DNA from: Saccharomonospora xinjiangensis XJ-54
GTDB lineage: Bacteria; Actinomycetota; Actinomycetes; Mycobacteriales; Pseudonocardiaceae
Assembly (NCBI RefSeq): GCF_000258175.1
Contig: NZ_JH636049.1
Span: 4,317,482-4,381,481 of the forward strand
Length of the DNA: 64,000 bases
Direction of reading: 5' to 3'
Below are positions 55,613-63,710 of the stretch, one piece after another; positions within the stretch are counted from its first letter, which is position 1, and each line of letters opens with the position of its first letter. Below the pieces are notes generated by a model. It had not been told where the DNA came from. It was given only the letters and a program-made list of their open reading frames with translations, and searched no databases. Made by a program: the position numbers and the translations under genes.

Positions 55613-56764
55613 ATGTCGCGTCGTTCTCTGCATTTCCCCGCTCCCGATGCCGCCACCCTCCGCGCGCGAATCGATCGCGCCCGCAGCGCCACGGCGGACG
55701 CGGCGACGGACGCACTCCTGATCGGACCCGGCTCCGACCTGCGCTATGTGATCGGTCAGGCAGGCGGTTCGTTCGAGCGCCTCTCCGTGCTGCTGGTTCC
55801 AGCCACGGACGCCGCTCCCACCCTGGTGGTTCCCGCGCTGGAGGCGCCCGGGTTCGCCGACGTGCCCACCGGCGAACTCGGGGTCGAGGTGGTGACGTGG
55901 GTTGATGGCGAGGACCCGTACCGGATCGTGGCCGACCGCCTCGGTAATCCCGGTCGCGTGGCTGTGAGCGACACGATGGCAGCCCTCCACGTGCTGCGGT
56001 TGCGGGATGCGATGGCCGGCGCCGAGCAGACGCTCGCCGGCCCGGTGCTGCGGCACCTGCGCATGTGCAAGGACGCGGCCGAACTCGCCGCACTGCGCCG
56101 CGCGGCCGAAGCCATCGACAGGGTGCACGCGCGCATCGGTGAGTGGCTGCGGCCAGGCCGGACCGAGGCCGAGGTGGGCGCCGACATCGCCGAGGCCATC
56201 GTCGAGGAGGGGCACACGCACGCCGACTTCGTGATCGTGGGCTCCGGCCCGAACGGCGCGAGCCCTCATCACGACGTGTCCGACCGCGTGATCGAGAAGG
56301 GCGACGTGGTCGTCGTGGACATCGGCGGGCCGATTCCCGAGGGCTACAACTCGGACTCCACGCGCACCTACGTGCTCGGGCAGCCCGACCCGAAGGTGGC
56401 CGAGGAGTACGCGGTGCTCCAGCGCGCGCAGGAGACCGCAGTGCGAGCGGTGCGGCCGGGTGTCACCGCTCACGAGGTGGACGCCGCGGCCCGCGACATC
56501 CTCACCGAGGCCGGGCTCGGCGAGCTGTTCATTCACCGCACGGGCCACGGCATCGGCCTCGACGTGCACGAGGACCCCTACATCGTGAGCGGCAACGATC
56601 TGCCGTTGCAGCCGGGCATGGTGTTCAGCATCGAGCCCGGCATCTACCGGGCGGGGCAGTGGGGCGCCCGTATCGAGGACATCGTCGTGGTCACCGCCGA
56701 CGGAGTGGAGCCGCTGAACACGCGCCCGCACGACCTCACCGTGCTGCCCGACGATGACGCCTAG
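55613..56764 (+). CDS. pepE: M24-family Xaa-Pro peptidase
   Basis: The 383-aa protein has an N-terminal creatinase-like domain and a pita-bread metallopeptidase domain. Metal ligands are visible as Asp in [20 protein letters not shown] (two Asp), His in [16 protein letters not shown], Glu in [11 protein letters not shown] and Glu in ARIEDIVVV. It should remove N-terminal residues before proline or cleave Xaa-Pro dipeptides. TAGGCT (55600-55605) lies seven nt before the ATG. The order exonuclease-pepE matches Rv2090-Rv2089c. Its end overlaps the next gene by 11 bp. Confidence 0.9.
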   Translation: MSRRSLHFPAPDAATLRARIDRARSATADAATDALLIGPGSDLRYVIGQAGGSFERLSVLLVPATDAAPTLVVPALEAPGFADVPTGELGVEVVTWVDGEDPYRIVADRLGNPGRVAVSDTMAALHVLRLRDAMAGAEQTLAGPVLRHLRMCKDAAELAALRRAAEAIDRVHARIGEWLRPGRTEAEVGADIAEAIVEEGHTHADFVIVGSGPNGASPHHDVSDRVIEKGDVVVVDIGGPIPEGYNSDSTRTYVLGQPDPKVAEEYAVLQRAQETAVRAVRPGVTAHEVDAAARDILTEAGLGELFIHRTGHGIGLDVHEDPYIVSGNDLPLQPGMVFSIEPGIYRAGQWGARIEDIVVVTADGVEPLNTRPHDLTVLPDDDA

Positions 56765-57209
56765 GGGTCTGGAACCGCTCGACCAGGCGATCGTGCGGGA
56801 GCTGGCGGCCGACGGCCGCCGCAGCTTCACGGACTTGGCCGAGCGGGTCGGTCTTTCGGTCTCGGCCGTGCACCAGCGGGTGCGCAGGCTGGAGCAGCGT
56901 GGCGTCATCCGTGGCTACACCGCCCGGCTCGACGGGGAGCAGATCGGGCTGCCGCTGACGGCGCTGATCTCGTTGACGCCCAACGATCCGGCCGCGCCCG
57001 ACGACTACCCACAGCGGCTGGAACACATCTCGGAGATCGAGTCGTGCTACTCCGTGGCGGGTGACGAGTCGTACGTGCTGCTCGTGCGCGTCGCCTCACC
57101 GCTGGCGCTCGAGGATCTGCTCCGCCGCATCCGCGAATCGGCGAAGGTGTCCACGCGCACCACCGTGGTGCTCTCCACGCCGTTCGAAGGCCGCTCGCCG
57201 ACGCTGTGA
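56754..57209 (+). CDS. Lrp/AsnC-family regulator
   Basis: The 151-aa protein has the AsnC-type helix-turn-helix (LDQAIVRELAADGRRSFTDLAERVGLSVSAVHQRVRRLEQRGVIRGY) and a C-terminal RAM ligand-binding domain (EIESCYSVAGDESYVLLVRV). These regulators bind amino acids and form octamers. It overlaps the upstream peptidase gene by 11 bp and may be co-transcribed with it, suggesting control of amino acid or peptide use. A 21-bp repeat array starts 16 nt after its stop. Confidence 0.9.
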   Translation: MTPRGLEPLDQAIVRELAADGRRSFTDLAERVGLSVSAVHQRVRRLEQRGVIRGYTARLDGEQIGLPLTALISLTPNDPAAPDDYPQRLEHISEIESCYSVAGDESYVLLVRVASPLALEDLLRRIRESAKVSTRTTVVLSTPFEGRSPTL

Positions 57210-57225
57210 CGAGCTGCCCCACGGC

Positions 57226-57288
57226 GTGTCCGCACCTTATGCACGGGTGCTTGCACTTCCCGCACGCGTGTCGGCACCTGTCCACTCC
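57226..57288 (+). repeat. Three degenerate 21-bp repeats after the Lrp gene
   Basis: Units start at 57226, 57247 and 57268. The middle unit (GTGCTTGCACTTCCCGCACG) is closest to consensus. The array begins 16 nt after the Lrp stop in the same orientation as that gene. It is the third site of the repeat family also found at 11733 and 14010-14268. Confidence 0.85.
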
Positions 57289-57310
57289 TCGTGCACCCCA
57301 CCACGCCTGA

Positions 57311-57329
57311 GGTCGGGTGTTGCCCGACC
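57311..57329. terminator. 7-bp stem-loop after the repeat array
   Basis: GGTCGGG (57311-57317) pairs with CCCGACC (57323-57329) around a 5-nt loop. It lies between the 21-bp repeats and the toxin-antitoxin promoter and may complete termination of the Lrp transcript. Confidence 0.45.
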
Positions 57330-57359
57330 GGCTTCGCGGACTCACCCCGGCACAGCACC

Positions 57360-57396
57360 CTTCCGCGTTACCATGGCGCCCATGGCAACGCGGAAG
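57360..57396 (+). promoter_or_regulatory. Palindrome over the start of the antitoxin gene
   Basis: CTTCCGCGTT (57360-57369) and AACGCGGAAG (57387-57396) are perfect 10-bp arms around a 17-bp centre that itself has two CCATGG boxes (57371-57376, 57380-57385). The -10 candidate TACCAT (57369-57374) and the start codon at 57382 both lie inside. It is a likely operator for autoregulation by the antitoxin, or an RNA hairpin hiding the start. Confidence 0.6.
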
Positions 57397-57624
57397 GTGA
57401 CGGTGTCGCTCGACGACGGTGTGCTGGCGTTCGCCGAGAAAGCGGCGAAGGCTCGTGGTGTCTCGGTGTCGGCGTGGTTGTCCAGGGCAGCCCGGCGTGA
57501 GGCGGTCCGCATCGGCTTCCACGCGGCGGACCCTCGCGACGAACTCAGGACCGCCGAGCAGGTGGCGCTGCGGGACGAGGCCGAGCTGGCCGCCGCGCGG
57601 GAGGACCTGCGTGCGCAGGGGTGA
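57382..57624 (+). CDS. Ribbon-helix-helix type antitoxin
   Basis: The 80-aa protein starts MATRKVTVSLDDGVLAFAEKAAKARGVSVSAWLSRAARREAVR, a ribbon-helix-helix DNA-binding fold, followed by an acidic helical tail (DEAELAAAREDLRAQG) that would bind the toxin. The ATG at 57382 is favoured over the ATG at 57373 because TACCAT ends seven nt before it, suggesting a leaderless start; no ribosome site is seen for either. The toxin gene overlaps its end by 14 bp. It probably represses its own operon through the palindrome around its start. Confidence 0.83.
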   Translation: MATRKVTVSLDDGVLAFAEKAAKARGVSVSAWLSRAARREAVRIGFHAADPRDELRTAEQVALRDEAELAAAREDLRAQG

Positions 57625-57910
57625 GGTCTGGACCTACTACCCGCCATCCGAACAGGCCCGCGCACGCCGGATGCTGCTGCTGTCCTCCGACGGCGTCAAC
57701 GACTCCGACCGGCCGTGGCTGCTGGGTACGGAACTCTTGGACCGCGACCCGCACGACATCCTCGGGGTCGCTGTTGACGGCCACTACTGGATCTCCACCG
57801 TCAACGTGACCCGCCTGTACCGGCCGTGGCTGCGGGAATGCGTCGCCGAGATCGACGGCGAGGTCCAGGAACAGATCGACAGCGCCTTGCGCGCCGCCCT
57901 TGATCTCTGA
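57611..57910 (+). CDS. MazF/PemK-like toxin
   Basis: The 99-aa protein begins RRGEVWTYYPPSEQARARRMLLLSSD, the beta-barrel start typical of MazF/PemK endoribonucleases. It continues with DRPWLLGTELLDRDPHDILGVAVDGHYWISTVNVTRLYRPWL. The fit to the family is partial and the catalytic residues are not clear, so the nuclease activity is inferred. The GTG start overlaps the antitoxin gene by 14 bp, the classic coupled arrangement. It converges with the SGNH hydrolase gene, with ten bp between them. Confidence 0.72.
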   Translation: MRRGEVWTYYPPSEQARARRMLLLSSDGVNDSDRPWLLGTELLDRDPHDILGVAVDGHYWISTVNVTRLYRPWLRECVAEIDGEVQEQIDSALRAALDL

Positions 57911-57920
57911 ACCGGCTTCC

Positions 57921-59003
57921 TCAGCTTCCCGCGAGTGACTGCGCCGACGGCGCTGCGTGGAGGTTGCCGTCCACGCCTTCCAGGCAGGCGGCCTCCCTGT
58001 CGTCGGTGGCGAGGAACTCGCTCAAGCACCGTGCCATCTGCTTGTGGCCTTCGGCGTTCGGGTGGAACGATTCCTGGAGGACGTGGCTCGCGCGGTCGGC
58101 CTGTTCCAGATCGTCCCAGCGCACCGTGAACCGGGTGAACCACTCCTCGCCGGCGTCGTCGCCGCCGCTGCACGCCTCATGACCCGCACCGGCTCGGGAC
58201 AGGTCGAGGAACCGCACGTCCGCCTGCCTGGCAGCCCCGCGTAGAGCCTCCGACAGCTCCACCGCGCCGGTCTCCGCCACCCACCGCAGGTCGTCAACCC
58301 GGAACGGGCAGCCGTTGAGGTTGCGCCACTGCTCGGGGATACCGGGGCCGATGGGCGAGGCGTAGGACTGGAGGACCAGCTCGTAGTCCGAGCGCTCGTA
58401 GCCCGCGTCCTTCAATACTTGCTTGACGTCCTCGAGTGCGGCCACGACCTTGGGCACCATGGCGTCGAGCCGGTGCTGCCAGTCACGCTTGATCCCGGCG
58501 CTGCACGGCGAGTCCTTCTCCATGAACCATGCGGTGAAGCACTCGGAGATCAGCCGGGAGAAGTGCGGTTCGTCGTTGGCACCGATCGCGACGACGACCG
58601 CCGTCACCCTGTGATCGTTGAGCAGCTCGCGAAGCCTTCCCGCCTGCGACGGTTCGGTCCACTGCTCGGTGTCGCCGAGCGCGACGTGCTCCGACGGGGC
58701 GCCGGAGCAGGCGAGGTTGACCGATTCGACAACGCCGGTGAGTTTGATCTGATGCACCGCCGCGTGCGGCGAGCGGTGGCACCAATTGCCGTCCTTGCCG
58801 TCGGTGTCGGGTAGGTAGTCGCCCGCCCCCTCACCGGACAGCGTGCTGTCGCCCAGCGACACCACGGTTAGGGGGCCGGTCCCGGGAGGCCCTGGCGGTT
58901 TGACGGGGGAGTCGGGATCGGGGCCGGTGAGGACGAACACGGCGACGAGGACGGTGACGGCCGCGAGAGCTAGAGCGCTGAGCACCCACCGAGACCTGCG
59001 CAC
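57921..59003 (-). CDS. Secreted or membrane-anchored SGNH/GDSL hydrolase
   Basis: The 360-aa protein starts with a signal anchor (VLSALALAAVTVLVAVFVLTG). The SGNH blocks are VVSLGDSTLSGEGAGDY (nucleophile Ser, block I), NLACSGAPS (II), AIGANDEPHF (III, with Asn) and QESFHPNAEGHKQMARCL (V, with His). Several cysteines suggest disulfides outside the cell. These enzymes act as esterases or lipases; the substrate is unknown. The GTG at 59003 follows TAGACT (plus-strand AGTCTA, 59012-59017) by eight nt. Confidence 0.87.
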   Translation of the reverse strand: MRRSRWVLSALALAAVTVLVAVFVLTGPDPDSPVKPPGPPGTGPLTVVSLGDSTLSGEGAGDYLPDTDGKDGNWCHRSPHAAVHQIKLTGVVESVNLACSGAPSEHVALGDTEQWTEPSQAGRLRELLNDHRVTAVVVAIGANDEPHFSRLISECFTAWFMEKDSPCSAGIKRDWQHRLDAMVPKVVAALEDVKQVLKDAGYERSDYELVLQSYASPIGPGIPEQWRNLNGCPFRVDDLRWVAETGAVELSEALRGAARQADVRFLDLSRAGAGHEACSGGDDAGEEWFTRFTVRWDDLEQADRASHVLQESFHPNAEGHKQMARCLSEFLATDDREAACLEGVDGNLHAAPSAQSLAGS

Positions 59004-59095
59004 GGTCGGTCAGTCTACGCGAAAAGGGTTCGCCGCCGCGCCGGGCGGCGTGCGAGCATGGCCCGCGCCTGTGATCCGCGACCCTGGGGGACTTC

Positions 59096-59788
59096 GTGTT
59101 CGGCCGACGACCTGTGCTCTTGTTCGACGCGGACGACACGCTCTGGGAATGCAATGTCGTGTTCGAGCGGGCCGCCGACGACTTCTGCGCCTGGCAGGCA
59201 CGGCCCGGGCTGGACGCGGCGGCGGTGCGACGCGTGCTCGCCGGGATCGAGCGCGCCAACACCGAGCGGCACGGCGCGGGCGCGGCGGTGTTCCTCCGCA
59301 GCCTCGCCGACTGCCTCGAACACCTTCAGCAGCGGTCTGCCACCGGCGCCGAGCACGCTCACCTGCGGCGGCTGGCCGAGGCGGTGCTCGACTGCCGCAT
59401 CGAGATGATCCCGGAGGTCGCCGAGACACTCGGGGCGCTTCAGGAGAAGTACCCGCTGGTGCTGGTGACCAAGGGCGACGCCGTGGACCAGTGGCGCAAG
59501 ATCGACAACTCCGGGCTGCGAGGGCATTTCGAGGCCGTGCACGTGGTGCGGGAGAAGACCACCGCGACGTACTCGTGGCTGGCGGAGCGGTATCAACTGG
59601 ACGTCGAGAGCACCTGGATGGTCGGTAATTCGCCGGCCTCCGACATCCTGCCCGCGCTGGCCGCCGGTATGGGGGCCGTGTACGTGCCCAACGACAACAC
59701 CTGGGCGCTGGAACACGCCGACCTCGATTCCGCGGCGGATCGCCTTGTGACGCTGGAGCGGTTCGGGCAGCTGCTCGACCACTTCTGA
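59096..59788 (+). CDS. HAD-superfamily hydrolase
   Basis: The 230-aa protein has LLFDADDTLWE (nucleophile motif I, DxDxT with Asp-Ala-Asp-Asp-Thr), PLVLVTKGDAVDQ (motif II), the Lys in VREKTTATY, and WMVGNSPASDI (motif IV). It is of the subclass I with a helical cap. The substrate is unknown. The last 16 codons and 29 bp after the stop are repeated exactly 901 bp downstream (60642-60718), flanking the next gene. Confidence 0.87.
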   Translation: MFGRRPVLLFDADDTLWECNVVFERAADDFCAWQARPGLDAAAVRRVLAGIERANTERHGAGAAVFLRSLADCLEHLQQRSATGAEHAHLRRLAEAVLDCRIEMIPEVAETLGALQEKYPLVLVTKGDAVDQWRKIDNSGLRGHFEAVHVVREKTTATYSWLAERYQLDVESTWMVGNSPASDILPALAAGMGAVYVPNDNTWALEHADLDSAADRLVTLERFGQLLDHF

Positions 59789-59817
59789 CCGTCGCGGACG
59801 GCCGCTCGGGTCGTGGC
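59741..59817 (+). repeat. 77-bp direct repeat, left copy
   Basis: This covers the last 16 codons of the HAD gene and 29 bp beyond. It is identical to 60642-60718. Upstream of the identity the two copies are similar but diverged (CACGCCGAC-c/t-TCGAT in both), so the right copy looks like the end of a second HAD-type gene. Confidence 0.95.
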
Positions 59818-59945
59818 AGGGTCCTCGTCACCTGAGGTGTCCGTCTGGGTACCCTGAGCGGCCGGAGCGGTGTGCTACCGAGGTGCTGGAATCTCCATTC
59901 CCGGTCAGGTTCGCGAAATGACGTAATACGGAGGGCGGGAGCGAC

Positions 59946-60539
59946 GTGTCCTATCTGTCCCCTCGATTCGTCGTTCGAAGTGACTCACCGGAGCGGGAGG
60001 TTGGGGAGTACGCGCGCGCATACGGCTGGCCGAAAGTTCTCGACATACCGGAGGATCCGGAATCCGGAGACGTGCGATCAGTCGAATGGGAGATCACCGG
60101 AGGGGCTCGCCTCCGGTTCTTCCGGGACGGTGCGACCGGAGGTTCCTGCTTCTTCGTCGAGGCGCAGTACTCCGAGCTGTGCCTTTCCATGACGCGGCAC
60201 GCGGTCGCCGGGATTGCCGTGTACACGCGTGCGGAGTTGCTGAATGCCTTCGACATCGCGGCCCACGGTTCCGAGGAGCGAAGCCGGGCTCTGCTGCTGG
60301 CAGCACTCGGAGCGCCCCCTGCGCACGACGCGGACGTTCATCGAAGAATCCGGGAGGCGCTGGGTGACTCGAACGTCGGCGTGCGTTCGGCGGCCGTTCA
60401 CGCGATGTCCTACTCCCCGGCTTCCGAGTACATTCCGGTACTGCGTGACGCCGCAACGAGTGACCCGGACTCGAAGGTTCGCGAAGAAGCCACGGAGCTG
60501 CTCGACGTCTTCGCGCAGGTCGGAATCGGTGAGATGTGA
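59946..60539 (+). CDS. Uncharacterised protein with HEAT-like C-terminal repeats
   Basis: The 197-aa protein has an N-terminal half (residues 1-100) with alternating strands, RDGATGGSCFFVEAQYSELCLSM, and a helical C-terminal half with HEAT/PBS-lyase-type units (VHRRIREALGDSNVGVRSAAVHAM, YIPVLRDAATSDPDSKVREEATELL). It starts with GTG after GGAGGGCGGGAGC. Many codons (GGA, CGA, AGT, TCG, ATA) are unlike the neighbouring genes, suggesting transfer. It lies between the 77-bp direct repeats, so it was probably inserted. An immunity or adaptor role is possible but not shown. Confidence 0.78.
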   Translation: MSYLSPRFVVRSDSPEREVGEYARAYGWPKVLDIPEDPESGDVRSVEWEITGGARLRFFRDGATGGSCFFVEAQYSELCLSMTRHAVAGIAVYTRAELLNAFDIAAHGSEERSRALLLAALGAPPAHDADVHRRIREALGDSNVGVRSAAVHAMSYSPASEYIPVLRDAATSDPDSKVREEATELLDVFAQVGIGEM

Positions 60540-60641
60540 CGATCCGTTTCTCGCGCCGTGGCCATCCTGCCGACCGGAGCGCTCACGAGCCTCCACCGCA
60601 CCGGGAGCAGGCGCACGCCGACTTCGATCCCCGCCAAGTAC

Positions 60642-60718
60642 CGCCTTGTGACGCTGGAGCGGTTCGGGCAGCTGCTCGACCACTTCTGACCGTCGCGGAC
60701 GGCCGCTCGGGTCGTGGC
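60642..60718 (+). repeat. 77-bp direct repeat, right copy
   Basis: This is identical to 59741-59817. The 28 bp before it resemble the matching part of the HAD gene with several differences and a shifted frame, so it reads as a 3' remnant of a related gene. With the left copy it brackets about 824 bp of inserted DNA. Confidence 0.95.
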
Positions 60719-60796
60719 TCACAATTCCGGTGACCGGCGAGCTCCTCCGTCCTATTCTCTTTCGATCTCGCTCACCGAGCAGGCAAAGGAGTCGAT

Positions 60797-62218
60797 ATGG
60801 AGGAGTTCCTCGCTGAGGTCAGCAGCGTGGTGTGGGGGCCGTTCCTGCTCATCCCGCTGTTGCTGGGCACGGGCCTGTACCTGACGGTCCGGCTGGGCGG
60901 GGTTCAGTTCCTCAAGCTCGTTCCTGCGCTGAGGCTCGCGCTGTTCCACCGCAAAGACGAGGGCGCGGACGGCGACATCTCCCATTACCAGGCACTCACC
61001 ACGGCCCTCGCCGCCACCGTCGGTGTCGGCAACATCGCCGGTGTCGCCACGGCGATCTACTGGGGTGGCCCAGGCGCGCTGTTCTGGATGTGGGTCACGG
61101 CACTGGTGGGTATGGCGTCGAAGTACTCGGAGGCGTTCCTCGCGGTGCGGTTCCGCACCAAGGACGCCAGGGGTGACATCTCCGGTGGCCCGCAGTACTA
61201 CCTGGCGAAGGCGATCCCGAACCGGTTCGGGCTCGCACTCAGTATCGCGTTCGCGGTGTTCGCGGTGCTGGCGAGCTTCGGCATCGGCAACATGACCCAG
61301 TCCAACACGGTCGCCGTCTCGCTCGAAAGCTCCTTCGGGGTGCCGACCTGGGCGGTGGGCGTCGTCGTCACCCTCGGCGCCGGTGCCGTCCTGATCGGTG
61401 GGATCAGGTGGATCGGCAAGGTCACCGCCGCGTTCGTGCCCTTCATGATCATTGTGTACGTGCTGGGTGCGCTGGCCGTGCTCCTGCTCAACGTCACCGA
61501 TGTCCCCGCCGCGCTGGGCATGATCTTCACGGACGCGTTCACCGGCACCGCGGCCACGGGTGGCTTCCTCGGTTCCGTCTTCATCATCGCGTTGCAGTAC
61601 GGCGTCGCCAGGGGGATCTTCTCCAACGAGTCCGGCCTCGGCTCGGCGGCCATCGCGGCAGCCGCGGCGCAGACCCGGCACCCGGTGCGCCAGGCCCTGG
61701 TGTCGATGACACAGACCTTCATCGACACCATCATCGTCGTGACGATGACCGGCCTGGTCATCGTCACGACCGGGACCTGGAAGTCGGGAATCGAGGGCGC
61801 GGAGATGACGGCGGAAGCCTTCACACGAGGGTTGCCCGGCGACTGGGGCCACTACGTCGTGACCGTGAGCGTGGTGTTCTTCGCCTTCTCGACCATGCTG
61901 GGATGGGCGTACTACGGCGAGAGGTGCGTGGAGCGGCTCGTCGGGGTCAGGGGCGTCCTGCCTTACCGGCTGGTGTTCACCGTGGTGATCCTCGTCGGCG
62001 CGACCACCGAACTCAGTCTGGTGTGGACCTTCTCCGACGTGATGAACGGCCTGATGGCGCTGCCCAACCTCATCGGGCTCGTCCTGTGTGCCGGGCTGAT
62101 CGCCAGGGAGACCAAACAGTACCTCGCGGCCGATCCCGACCTGCTGAACCAGCCGCTCGAACCCACCCTGCACGGGACGGACGTCCTGCGTCGTGGCCGC
62201 CGTGACACCGTGAACTGA
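60797..62218 (+). CDS. Alanine/glycine:cation symporter (AGCS family)
   Basis: The 473-aa protein has about eleven membrane helices and AGCS signatures: TTALAATVGVGNIAGVATAI near residue 75, ALVGMASKYSEAFLAVRFR, GGPQYYLAKA, and GIFSNESGLGSAAIAAAAAQTRHPVRQAL in the centre. It imports alanine or glycine with Na+ or H+. The ATG at 60797 follows AGGAG (within GCAAAGGAGTCGAT). A strong stem-loop follows the stop. It is convergent with the secreted subtilase. Confidence 0.94.
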   Translation: MEEFLAEVSSVVWGPFLLIPLLLGTGLYLTVRLGGVQFLKLVPALRLALFHRKDEGADGDISHYQALTTALAATVGVGNIAGVATAIYWGGPGALFWMWVTALVGMASKYSEAFLAVRFRTKDARGDISGGPQYYLAKAIPNRFGLALSIAFAVFAVLASFGIGNMTQSNTVAVSLESSFGVPTWAVGVVVTLGAGAVLIGGIRWIGKVTAAFVPFMIIVYVLGALAVLLLNVTDVPAALGMIFTDAFTGTAATGGFLGSVFIIALQYGVARGIFSNESGLGSAAIAAAAAQTRHPVRQALVSMTQTFIDTIIVVTMTGLVIVTTGTWKSGIEGAEMTAEAFTRGLPGDWGHYVVTVSVVFFAFSTMLGWAYYGERCVERLVGVRGVLPYRLVFTVVILVGATTELSLVWTFSDVMNGLMALPNLIGLVLCAGLIARETKQYLAADPDLLNQPLEPTLHGTDVLRRGRRDTVN

Positions 62219-62235
62219 GCGGGGCGGGTTCTGCG

Positions 62236-62270
62236 GCCGTGCGGGAGGGGAATCCGCCCTCCCGCACGGC
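62236..62270. terminator. 14-bp stem-loop between the symporter and the subtilase
   Basis: GCCGTGCGGGAGGG (62236-62249) pairs perfectly with 62257-62270 around a 7-nt loop. It lies in the 64-bp convergent space and can terminate both genes. Confidence 0.75.
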
Positions 62271-62282
62271 GACGGCATCACA

Positions 62283-63710
62283 TCACCTCACGGCGGCCAG
62301 CGCGTCCACGAGCCCGTGGCCGTAGAACGAGTTCTTCGCGGCAGGCCCGGTGCACGCGGCGGCGTCACCGCAGGGCACGCGCTCCGCCTTGGCACGCAGC
62401 AGGGCCGACACGGCCTGCGGCGACATACCGGGACGTTCGCCCGCGATCAGCGCGGCCACCCCTGCCGCGTGTGGGGCGGCCATGGACGTACCGCACTTGG
62501 TGCCGTACTGCCCGCCGAACACACTGGACAGAACGCAACCCGACGTCGCGCCAGGCGGAAGCTGAGCACGGTCGCCGCCAGGGGCGGTCACGTCAACCTC
62601 GCCGGTACCGTAGTTGCTGTACGACGACTTGGTGCCCTCGTAGCCGACGGCCGAGACGGTCACGACGCCGTCGAGTCCCTTCGGCAGGATGGCGCAGGTG
62701 GAGTCCACCGGGTGCTGCCGGTTGGGGTCGGTCTCCGGCGGGTTCGCCAGGTCGAAGCCGCTGTTGCCCGCCGCGGCGACGTTGAGCACACCCTTCTCCT
62801 GCGAGTAGGCCACGGCGCGCCGCACGGCTTCGAAGGCCGCGGCGTCACCGGGGCGCCCAGGGCAGTAGAACATGCCGGGGTCGATGTAATAGCTGTTGTT
62901 GGTCACCTCGAAGCCGTGCTCGGCGGCCCACATGAAACCGCAGACGGCGGCCTCGGGGAAGATGTAGCCGTCGTCGTTCACGACCTTCACCGATGCCATC
63001 CGCACGCCGGGGGCGACTCCGGTGAAACCGCGCTCGGTGTCCTTGCCCGCGATCGTGCCGGCCACGTGGGTTCCGTGGTCGGACGTCGTCGGGGCCCACG
63101 CGGCGGGATCGGTGTCGGGAGCGCCGGTGTTGCAGCCCGCGGAGGCCGCGGGGTCGAGCGCGTGAGCCAGTGCGGGGTGAGTGGGCTCGATACCGGAATC
63201 CAGCACACCCACCGTGACCGAGTGGCTGCCTTCGTCGATCGCGTTGGCCTGCGGTGCCTTGATCATGCGCATGTCCCACTGGTGCGTGGAGAGATCCGCC
63301 GTGGAGACCACCTCGACGGTCTCCTCGTTCTCCGCCTCCGCCCTGGCCTGCGCACGCATGGCCGCGGCTTCGGAGGTGGCGGGGTGGGCGACCTCGCGGG
63401 AACCGGAGTAGGCGCGGTGAACGCCCATCCTGTCGGCGAATCCGGCGTCACGAGAGCCAGCCACGGCGACGCCGATCTCCGGGTAGTAGGCGACCCGGCT
63501 GCCGCACTTCGCCGCCAGTTCGGCATCGACCTCGGCCTGTGGAGTTTGCGGCTGGTACAGCACCACGTAGTTGTACGGTGTGCTCGTCGTGTCGCACTCC
63601 GCCGTCGTGGCGGGGATGGCCTGCGCGGCGGTCGCCACGGGAGTGGCCAGCACACTGCCGAGGCCGACCGCCAGCGCGGTGGGCAGCAGCAGGGATCTGA
63701 AGCGGGACAT
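62283..63710 (-). CDS. Secreted subtilisin-like serine peptidase (S8)
   Basis: The 475-aa precursor has a signal peptide (residues 1 to about 31, cut near ATAAQA), an inhibitor-like prodomain up to about residue 140, and the S8 catalytic domain. The triad is Asp171 (VGVLDSGIEP), His212 (SDHGTHVAG) and Ser409 (GTSMAAPHAAG), with Asn316 (AAAGNSG) for the oxyanion. Several cysteines (for example 193, 257, 283, 339) suggest disulfides. It is exported and autoprocessed, probably to degrade external protein. A ribosome site, GGAGGT, precedes the ATG. Confidence 0.94.
   Translation of the reverse strand: MSRFRSLLLPTALAVGLGSVLATPVATAAQAIPATTAECDTTSTPYNYVVLYQPQTPQAEVDAELAAKCGSRVAYYPEIGVAVAGSRDAGFADRMGVHRAYSGSREVAHPATSEAAAMRAQARAEAENEETVEVVSTADLSTHQWDMRMIKAPQANAIDEGSHSVTVGVLDSGIEPTHPALAHALDPAASAGCNTGAPDTDPAAWAPTTSDHGTHVAGTIAGKDTERGFTGVAPGVRMASVKVVNDDGYIFPEAAVCGFMWAAEHGFEVTNNSYYIDPGMFYCPGRPGDAAAFEAVRRAVAYSQEKGVLNVAAAGNSGFDLANPPETDPNRQHPVDSTCAILPKGLDGVVTVSAVGYEGTKSSYSNYGTGEVDVTAPGGDRAQLPPGATSGCVLSSVFGGQYGTKCGTSMAAPHAAGVAALIAGERPGMSPQAVSALLRAKAERVPCGDAAACTGPAAKNSFYGHGLVDALAAVR

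Noticed and set aside
59818..60641. A full integrative element between the 77-bp repeats
   Set aside because: Only about 824 bp are enclosed and no integrase or excisionase gene is seen, so only insertion of cargo or recombination can be claimed.
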